Origin: Longimonas sp046498435
GTDB taxonomy: Bacteria; Bacteroidota; Rhodothermia; Rhodothermales; Salinibacteraceae
Length of the DNA stretch: 19,787 bases
Direction of reading: 5' to 3'
Assembly: GCF_046498435.1 (NCBI RefSeq)
Contig: NZ_JAWOAR010000032.1
Span: forward strand, 1 to 19,787
Under the pieces are notes generated by a model that worked only from the letters and a program-made list of their open reading frames with translations, was not told where the DNA came from and searched no databases. Shown piece by piece: positions 14,629 through 19,787 of the stretch. The first letter of the stretch is position 1. Each line of letters starts with the position of its first letter. The position numbers and the translations under genes are program-made.

Positions 14629-17394
14629 ATGCCAGACCTCTCTCATTCGCCTGCTTCGCCCTCCGGCTCCTTTCCCGAAGACCGCTCTCCCACTGAGGTG
14701 TGGGACGCGCTTTGTAGCTTACTTGACACCGAAGATCCCTCGCAGCTCGTTAGCCGTGTCCTTTCGGTGCAACGACATGTGCACGGGGAAGCCGACGATC
14801 ACGTTCTTCTCGCCGGCACGCTCTCTCCGCTTGAAGAGACCGAGGCGGTACTCCACCGCATGCGCGACCATCTTCGCACGCTGCGCACGAGCAATGAACA
14901 GCTCGTGGAGCGGATCGATGTCGACGATGTGCCCGAAGTTGAAGACACCCGCAAACAGCTGGAAGCGCTCATTGACCTGGTCGACGCCGACAGCTTCGAG
15001 GCGACGATGCGCCAGGTGGAAAGCTTGCAACAGCAGGTCGACGCCCTCTACGAAGAGAAAGAACGCCTGGTAGCGGCCGGCTTTGCCAGCGCCGACGAGG
15101 CCCTGCAAGAAATCGACCGGCTCACTGACACATGCGAAGCGTTGCGTGGCCGGCTGGATGCATCGGCGCAGCCCATCACCGGCAACACTAACGATGCAGC
15201 CTCTCCGCTCGACCTGAACGGCGACCGCCCCGCTGCAGAGCCTTCTTCAGAACACCTTTTTTCAGAGCGCCCTCCGGAACGTCACGAAGCGTCGAGCAGC
15301 GCCGGTGCCAGCACGTCGCCCAGCCCTTCCGTGTCCGATTCAGATGCACCTGAAACGCGGTCTGACGTGCCGGTCGAGATGCTTTGCGATGCCATTGCAC
15401 ATGCCAACCGCATGTTCTACGACCACCTCAACGAGGACAACAACACCGAAGCCCGAGCATCGCTGTCCGACATTCCGTTGGATGAGCAGGCAGACCAACT
15501 CCGCGACTACGCCGACCAGATGAGTAGCATGTGGAAGGGCATCGTCGAACCTGCTCAAACGGTGGTGCACGAAGCCAAAAACACCCTGGGCATGACCTCT
15601 ATTGCTGGCTTCGACGCCATAGCTGAGCAGGCTGGAGAGCTTGCGAATCTCACCACTACGCTTTATAAAGCCACCGCGCCTCATCTTCCCGACCTGCCGT
15701 CCGACGCGCCTCCCCTACCAACTGGACCAGCCACAGCGCAGCTTCGCACCTCTGTTTCGCGCTTGCGTTCCCTGACGAAGGCCGCCCAAGCGCCCAATGC
15801 CTTTGCGACTGGCAGCAGTGGCCTCGACCCCGAAATTGGCGAGATCCTGGGTGTGTCGAACGTACAAGAGGCCCAGGAAATGATGCACATTGTGCAGCGT
15901 ATGGTGGAGCAGCTCGACCAGCAAAAAGTTAAATCCCAAACCCAATCTGATACGCTTAAATCCCTGTTTCAACAACATGTATTGGTTGATGTAGGGGGCC
16001 TTGCTCGCTTGGGTAGCCTTCTCGGCCACGATACGCTTCGCACCGCCCCTGTAGCCGGTCACCATGCAGAAAGGGCTATTCTGCACCCTCTCAACGAACA
16101 CCTGCGCGAACTGGTCGATACTGGCGCACACGTGCTGGAGCACAGCGAGCCTGCCTCCAGCAAGGTGCAAAGCGGCACACTCACCACCATCCCGGATGTG
16201 CTCAACGCATTTCAGAAGTACACCGAGACGCTCCAGCACAAGCTCGGCCCCGATGCCACCAGCACAAGCGAAAAGCTGGCCCGTGTAGGCATCAGCAGTG
16301 TTGACGATGCTATCGATATGATTGAGAGCATGTCAGAGCAGCTCAGCGAGCTGTACAATGCGCAAGAGGCCATGCTGAGCAAAGAGCAAGGCAGTAACGA
16401 CGGGCAGAGTACATTCCAACAGCTGGAGGCGCTGTACGCCGACCAAGACAAGTTGCAGCGCGAACTGGGCGTATCGGATGCCGACTCGCTCATCTCGATG
16501 GTCGAGACCATGAACGCACAACTCAGCGACCTGTACGAAGAACGCGACCGTGAGACGGTTGAGGCCTCTTCGACACCTACCGAGAACGAACCCGCTCCCG
16601 AAGCGCCTTCTGACACTCAGCAAGTGCTTCCATCCAAATCTAAGCAAGTAGAGACGCGTCGCGATGAGAAAACCACCACGTCTAACGAAGAGGAAACGCT
16701 TGCGACTCTTCATAGGCTGGAAGAGAAAGCTGAGATGCTCGCCGCAGCGGTTGAGCACTTGCAAACGCGCACGCAAGAGCAGGAAGAGGCCATCGCGAAG
16801 CTCGAACAAATGCGCCCCCTACCGGCTGCTTCAGACGACGAGCCTGACGCTGGACCTGTGCCCGGGCCGGGAAGCCGTGCAAATATGTCTTCAAACGCCA
16901 CGAGTTCGGGCGACAATTCGGGAAACGAAGAGCCAGCCCCTGATTCTCAATCCGCTCCTCCTTCTGGCTTAACGAATCCCGGCGAAACAAGCCGCTTTGA
17001 GCTAAGCGCCACTGCACCGGTCTTCGACACCGACCAACTCAACGCTCTGCATACCACCGAGCCAAGCCACTGGGATGACCACAGCGTAGGCATCATTCAG
17101 CTCGATGACGACGGCACGGTGCGATACCTCAACAAGGCCGTCTGCGAACTGCCTCGCTTGCAAGATGCCGACCCCGATGAACTGGTTGGAAAGAACTTCT
17201 TTACCGACCTGGCGCTCAGCACCAACAACGATCTGTTCCGCGGGCGCTTCGAGAAAGGAACCGAATGCGATGCCATGCAGGTCTGCTTTCCGTATACCTT
17301 CATTGCACCAGGCTATGCCCCAACCGTGTTCAACGTACACATGCACCGTCATCCGAAGGGATCATCAAACTGGATCTTGATGGAAACGCCATAG
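14629..17394 (+). CDS. Coiled-coil repeat protein with degenerate PYP-like C-terminal domain
   Basis: A 921-residue cytoplasmic protein with no signal peptide or membrane helix. Residues ~20-180 and 400-720 are largely helical and contain a recurring ~30-residue module with consensus LG.sd...A..mi..m..QL..LY.e. Copies are near 111-145, 147-172, 405-433, 549-580 and 609-640, with a weaker one near 28-50. Acidic, Ser/Pro-rich linkers lie at ~180-245 and ~645-790. Residues ~787-921 form a PYP-type PAS domain: VGIIQLDDDGTV, then VGKNFFTDLALSTNNDLFRG, RFEKG, and NVHMHRH...NWILMETP. By alignment to PYP, the chromophore Cys69 is Ser864, Tyr42 is Leu834 and Glu46 is Val838, with a 3-residue insertion before the NFF motif. 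It is therefore predicted not to bind p-coumaric acid. The ATG at 14629 is preferred to the far upstream open frame. The PYP gene follows after 54 nt. The function is inferred as a scaffold or partner of PYP. Confidence 0.85.
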   Translation: MPDLSHSPASPSGSFPEDRSPTEVWDALCSLLDTEDPSQLVSRVLSVQRHVHGEADDHVLLAGTLSPLEETEAVLHRMRDHLRTLRTSNEQLVERIDVDDVPEVEDTRKQLEALIDLVDADSFEATMRQVESLQQQVDALYEEKERLVAAGFASADEALQEIDRLTDTCEALRGRLDASAQPITGNTNDAASPLDLNGDRPAAEPSSEHLFSERPPERHEASSSAGASTSPSPSVSDSDAPETRSDVPVEMLCDAIAHANRMFYDHLNEDNNTEARASLSDIPLDEQADQLRDYADQMSSMWKGIVEPAQTVVHEAKNTLGMTSIAGFDAIAEQAGELANLTTTLYKATAPHLPDLPSDAPPLPTGPATAQLRTSVSRLRSLTKAAQAPNAFATGSSGLDPEIGEILGVSNVQEAQEMMHIVQRMVEQLDQQKVKSQTQSDTLKSLFQQHVLVDVGGLARLGSLLGHDTLRTAPVAGHHAERAILHPLNEHLRELVDTGAHVLEHSEPASSKVQSGTLTTIPDVLNAFQKYTETLQHKLGPDATSTSEKLARVGISSVDDAIDMIESMSEQLSELYNAQEAMLSKEQGSNDGQSTFQQLEALYADQDKLQRELGVSDADSLISMVETMNAQLSDLYEERDRETVEASSTPTENEPAPEAPSDTQQVLPSKSKQVETRRDEKTTTSNEEETLATLHRLEEKAEMLAAAVEHLQTRTQEQEEAIAKLEQMRPLPAASDDEPDAGPVPGPGSRANMSSNATSSGDNSGNEEPAPDSQSAPPSGLTNPGETSRFELSATAPVFDTDQLNALHTTEPSHWDDHSVGIIQLDDDGTVRYLNKAVCELPRLQDADPDELVGKNFFTDLALSTNNDLFRGRFEKGTECDAMQVCFPYTFIAPGYAPTVFNVHMHRHPKGSSNWILMETP

Positions 17395-17448
17395 TCCCTG
17401 ACGTAACCGCCACATCGTTTCCTTACCTTCTTAACTGGATGCAAAGTC

Positions 17449-18015
17449 ATGAATAAAGACCCCGACCTCTACTCCTTCCTGCGCTCGAAAGACTTTGTTG
17501 AAGAGGAGAATTCCCTCGACGAGGACACTCCCACCCCCGAAGAAGACTCCTCTAACGAAGCAGCTGACTCGGGTACACCTACCGAGGCGCCTACCGAAGT
17601 GGCATCTACCCCTGAGACCTCAGCACCCTCAGATGTGTCGCTTTCGTTCGATGACCCTGACTTAGCTAACAAGCTTCATGCGTGCTCCAACGAACAGCTC
17701 GACAAGGCTGACTTTGGCATTGTGAAGGTCGACGACGATGGCGCGGTGCTCTTCTACAACGAATATGAGGCACGTCACGCTGGCGTACGCCCTGAGGAAG
17801 CGCAAGGGAGAAACTTCTTTACACAGGTAGCTCCCTGTAGCAACAACCGCATCTTCCGAGGACGTTTCAAGAAGGGCATGATGAAGGGCGTTCTGGATGA
17901 ATCGTTCACATATACTTTTACGTACAAAATGAAGCCGACGTTGGTTGATGTACGCATGTTGCGGGACGACTGGTCGGATAACTGGGTAGTCATCCGGTTT
18001 CGGTTCACGTCCTAA
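17449..18015 (+). CDS. Photoactive yellow protein (PYP) with acidic N-terminal extension
   Basis: A 188-residue protein. Residues ~65-188 align without gaps to Halorhodospira halophila PYP at a constant offset of 61: Tyr42 is Tyr103, Glu46 is Glu107, Cys69 is Cys130 in NFFTQVAPC, and Met100 is Met161. FGIVKVDDDGAVLFYN and FRGRFKKG also match. PYPs bind trans-p-coumaric acid as a thioester on that Cys, absorb blue light and cycle through a signalling state. Thr50 and Arg52 of the reference are Ala111 and Val113, which should alter colour or photocycle kinetics. The first ~62 residues are acidic and rich in Ser, Thr, Pro and Glu, so probably disordered; they are not found in classical PYP. It lies 54 nt after the degenerate-PYP scaffold gene, so it is likely co-transcribed. 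The tyrosine ammonia lyase and coumaroyl ligase genes that make the chromophore are not in the window. Confidence 0.96.
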   Translation: MNKDPDLYSFLRSKDFVEEENSLDEDTPTPEEDSSNEAADSGTPTEAPTEVASTPETSAPSDVSLSFDDPDLANKLHACSNEQLDKADFGIVKVDDDGAVLFYNEYEARHAGVRPEEAQGRNFFTQVAPCSNNRIFRGRFKKGMMKGVLDESFTYTFTYKMKPTLVDVRMLRDDWSDNWVVIRFRFTS

Positions 18016-18021
18016 GTAACT

Positions 18022-18053
18022 TAAACCGTTCTGCACATAAACCGTTCTGCACA
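18022..18053. repeat. 16-bp tandem duplication between PYP and the next gene
   Basis: TAAACCGTTCTGCACA occurs twice in direct succession (18022-18037 and 18038-18053), just after the PYP stop and 49 nt before the next ATG. Confidence 0.9.
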
Positions 18054-18102
18054 TGTGCCGCGTGCCCTGCCGCTGTTCCCCTTGACCGAATTGCTCACTG
18101 CT

Positions 18103-18605
18103 ATGGAATCATCTACATCTGCACCGCCTCGCACTCGGCCATCGGCATCACGGAGCACCCCGCCGCCTGAAAATACGCTGGGCGGCAACCGTCCGCGCAC
18201 CGTGCTTGAGGTGCTGTGCCGTGAGTTGGGGACGTCGCATCCCGACGCGGCCCTCCGGCAAATTCGGACGATGAAGCGCCTGCTGCGACAGCGGCACCGC
18301 GCCGCGCGCAAACTGCGCCGCCTCGACGTAGACGGTGCCGAAGAAGCCGCGCGCACCATTGCCGACTTGCAGAGCCGTATCCGCACGCTCAAGTCAGAAT
18401 ACAAGGCCCAGGCTGAAGAGCGCATCGCGGTCATCAACACGATGGCCCGGGCGCTCGAAACGCTGCGACAGCGCCTACGTGCTTCTGCCCCTGAAGCTGC
18501 TGAAGGTACCTCTGCGACGGATGCACCCGCTCACACCAACGGTACAGCTAACACCAACGGTGTCCCACAGAGCGCACCACACGCCGAAATGGAGGTGCTC
18601 TCCAA
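18103..18605 (+). CDS. Short helical-module protein, 3' end lost at junction
   Basis: The N-terminus is Ser/Pro-rich (residues 1-32). Two copies of the helical module seen in the 921-residue neighbour follow: LCRELGTSHPDAALRQIRTM (38-57, continuing to ~64) and LDVDGAEEAARTIADLQSRI (74-93, continuing to ~101). A third helix runs to ~126, then a linker rich in Ala, Thr and Asn. Similarity to the scaffold gene's own start (VWDALCSLLDTEDPSQLVSR) is visible. The frame runs on to 19020. From about residue 168, however, the codons are the antisense of the unrelated secreted-protein gene, so the true 3' end is missing. I chose the ATG at 18103 over the GTG at 18055 because upstream residues look unconstrained. 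It lies 87 nt after PYP, probably in the same operon. The function is unknown; it is likely a structural partner of the scaffold. Confidence 0.65.
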
Positions 18606-18620
18606 TGCAACAACGCCCTC
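18590..18620. other. Breakpoint joining two unrelated sequences
   Basis: Near 18600 the forward coiled-coil gene stops resembling its own module and the reverse secreted-protein gene stops resembling a natural C-terminus (after GAKEGVVALE). Both genes are cut here with no visible inverted or direct repeat. Style also changes: strong purine ribosome binding sites, a T-tract terminator and AT-rich spacers appear only to the right. This could be an integration edge or a misassembly. Confidence 0.7.
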
Positions 18621-18908
18621 TTTTGCCCCCGGGGCAAGGAAGGCTTCCAGTTTACTGTTTTTGCCGTCGAGATGGATTTTATCCCCCTGGCTGGCTGTAA
18701 CAAGAGCACCCAGAGAAAGATCGTCTCCGGAGTTTTTTAAAGACAGGCTGCCGTGCCAGTGGTCCTTATGGACATCTGCAACCACTGTATCATCTTCGGG
18801 GTCCACGAGTTCAAAACCGGTTATGCTGTTATTTGCTTCCGCGCCCGTAACGGGCAAAACAGCCGCTCCGAAAAGAAAAAACACCAGCAATACGATTTTG
18901 TTTTTCAT
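18600..18908 (-). pseudogene. Riboswitch-controlled secreted His-motif protein, C-terminus cut off
   Basis: The ATG at 18908 starts MKNKIVLLVFFLFGAAVLPV, a clear signal peptide with a likely cut after TGAEA. The mature part begins NNSITGFELVDPEDDTVV, followed by ADVHKDHWHGSLS, whose clustered His residues (HKDHWH) suggest metal binding, then DLSLGALVTASQ and KLEAFLAPGAKEGVVALE. About 103 residues are visible before the frame runs into the junction; the remaining codons to 18531 are the antisense of the coiled-coil gene. I do not recognise the family by name. A cobalamin riboswitch and terminator upstream point to a role in cobalamin or cobalt uptake or handling at the periplasm. Context and motif support that; the sequence does not prove it. 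The ribosome binding site (AAGGAG) has 7-nt spacing. Confidence 0.7.
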
Positions 18909-18915
18909 TTTCTTT

Positions 18916-18921
18916 CTCCTT
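18916..18921 (-). promoter_or_regulatory. Strong Shine-Dalgarno site for the secreted-protein gene
   Basis: AAGGAG on the minus strand, 7 nt upstream of the ATG at 18908. It fixes that start over the open upstream frame, and it contrasts with the weak ribosome binding sites in the rest of the window. Confidence 0.85.
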
Positions 18922-19023
18922 CTTTTTCTTGTTTTTGCTGTAGCAATCCGGCCAAACAGGGGGAACGAATTGAAAAACGCAGGAAAAATCGGGTCAGAGC
19001 CTGGTGGCGGACCAAATTGAGGC

Positions 19024-19061
19024 AAAAAAAATCCCGGACCGAAATAAATTCGATCCGGGAT
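19024..19061 (-). terminator. Intrinsic terminator (expression platform of the riboswitch)
   Basis: Reading the minus strand: ATCCCGGATCG, a 9-nt loop, CGGTCCGGGAT, then eight T. This is an 11-bp stem with one G-T pair. It lies between the cobalamin aptamer and the ATG at 18908, so ligand-dependent premature termination is the likely mode. Confidence 0.9.
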
Positions 19062-19119
19062 GTCCCTTTTTTATCCGCAGATTCGCCAACAGGGCAAGAC
19101 CTCGTCCTCGCAGTCGTTA

Positions 19120-19290
19120 CCCCGGTATGTACAGGCAGGTCTTCTGACTTTCGGTTCTTTCTAACGGCTGCGCCTTCCCGGCTTTTGGGCCAGTGGCGTT
19201 GTGCAGCTTTCGTCCCCGATCACAGCGGCGGGCCCGTCCCCGATTTCCACGGGGTTCCCTTTTTAAGCTCGACCAAGAGCACCCATACAT
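19120..19290 (-). ncRNA. Cobalamin riboswitch aptamer
   Basis: On the minus strand the conserved elements occur in order: GGGAACCCCGTGGAAATCGG near 19240-19260, GACGGGCCCGCCGCTGTGAT (about 19220-19239), GCCACTGG (19190-19197), GCCGGGAAGGCGCAG, and the B12 box AGTCAGAAGACCTGCCTG (19132-19149). GTATG near 19284 can pair with CATAC near 19124 to close P1. The class senses adenosyl- or related cobalamins and represses downstream uptake or synthesis genes. The gene controlled here is the secreted His-motif protein at 18908. Confidence 0.95.
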
Positions 19291-19439
19291 TTTCATAAAA
19301 AACTAATGAACCCCTGAATGCATTGTCAAGAAAAAAATAACGAACCGATTGTCCACATAAAAATTCCAAACAACGCAGGACTTTTGTTTATCAAAGGAAC
19401 CTGTAGCGTTATAATAAAATTCAGGATATAAAAATATCT

Positions 19440-19565
19440 GAGATTGAAGCCGAGTTGAGACGGTTTGAACCGGCGGTTGCCGAAGACCTCCGGGATCAGT
19501 ACTTAAAGAAACCGTTGGCCAATGCGACCGTAAAGCCGACTGTTTTGAGCCAAATAAGATCCTGA
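19440..19565 (+). pseudogene. Short ORF remnant before the antiporter gene
   Basis: The plus-strand frame reads EIEAELRRFEPAVAEDLRDQ, then YLKKPLANATVKPTVLSQIR, before a stop at 19563-19565. It is protein-like but has no ATG. The frame is closed by a stop about 40 nt upstream, and the first codons are AT-rich. It may be the remnant of a gene that once preceded the antiporter (13 nt away), or chance. Low confidence. Confidence 0.2.
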
Positions 19566-19578
19566 CCGAAAGCGCGCT

Positions 19579-19787
19579 ATGGAGACCCTCAATCCCCATC
19601 AAATCATGGTGCTGTTTTTCTCCCTGGCAATCCTTTTGGGCACGGCGCGCATTCTGGGAGAAATCGCCCAGCGGCTCCATCAGCCCTCGATTCTGGGAGA
19701 ACTCCTTGCCGGTGTTATCCTCGGGCCCACGATTCTGGGCAACATCGCTCCCGGGGCCAGTGAGTTTCTTTTTCCGCTGCAGGGCCC
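19579..19787 (+). CDS. Cation:proton antiporter (CPA2/KefB-like), 3' end beyond window
   Basis: The ATG at 19579 opens METLNPHQIMVLFFSLAILL, followed by GTARILGEIAQRLHQPSILG and ELLAGVILGPTILGNI. The first membrane helix, the polar 'LGxxAxRLxQPSxLGELLAGxxLGP' loop and the start of the second helix are the standard opening of the monovalent cation:proton antiporter-2 family (KefB/KefC/GerN-like Na+ or K+/H+ exchangers). Only 69 codons are present; the ion and any TrkA-N domain cannot be judged. No strong ribosome binding site was seen. It lies beyond the breakpoint and belongs to the right-hand, foreign-looking segment. Confidence 0.85.
   Translation, partial: METLNPHQIMVLFFSLAILLGTARILGEIAQRLHQPSILGELLAGVILGPTILGNIAPGASEFLFPLQG

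Noticed and set aside
19303..19680. Minus-strand open frame at the right end
   Set aside because: It crosses AT-rich spacer and the antisense of the antiporter start; the codons look random.

Overview
The window is high-GC and dense. Most of it (about 1-18600) reads as chromosome of a halophilic Rhodothermota/Salinibacter-type bacterium. That placement is inferred from acidic proteins, weak or absent Shine-Dalgarno sequences, an SDR-type threonine dehydrogenase paired with Kbl, and a photoactive yellow protein (PYP). The last ~1.2 kb (about 18600-19787) looks foreign. It has AT-rich spacers, strong purine-rich ribosome binding sites, a cobalamin riboswitch with a classic T-tract terminator, and a KefB-type antiporter start. 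Two genes on opposite strands are both cut at the same place, near 18600, so this is either a recent insertion boundary or an assembly chimera.

Layout. 1-3086 (minus): an AddB/RexB-like recombination nuclease, open at the window edge. 3302-4367 (plus): a Uma2-family nuclease-fold protein and a UPF0158 protein. 4368-4816: intergenic, with a REP-like imperfect inverted repeat. 4817-8049: tRNA modification gene mnmG and 16S rRNA methyltransferase gene rsmG, separated by a REP-associated (RAYT/Y1) transposase gene on the minus strand that carries a perfect palindrome inside its own coding sequence. 8182-10451 (minus): tdh then kbl, the two-step threonine-to-glycine pathway. 10754-11893 (plus): dnaN. 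11965-13974 (minus): an ECF-type sigma factor followed by a single-pass membrane protein with a TPR-like C-terminus, a likely sigma/anti-sigma or signalling pair. 13975-14628: a 654-nt divergent intergenic region with three inverted repeats.

The most interesting part is 14629-18600 (plus). Three apparently co-transcribed genes lie here. The first encodes a 921-residue protein with a recurring ~30-residue helical module, ending in a PYP-like domain that has lost the chromophore cysteine (Ser864) and the key Tyr/Glu. The second encodes a 188-residue PYP that keeps the chromophore cysteine (Cys130), Tyr103 and Glu107 in ungapped register with Halorhodospira PYP, behind a long acidic N-terminal extension. 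The third encodes a short protein made of the same helical module as the first, truncated at the 18600 junction. I infer a blue-light sensing cassette in which a functional PYP and a 'blind' PYP-like domain on a coiled-coil scaffold work together. The divergently encoded ECF sigma/membrane pair is a possible but unproven partner.

No tRNA, rRNA or CRISPR array was seen by eye.
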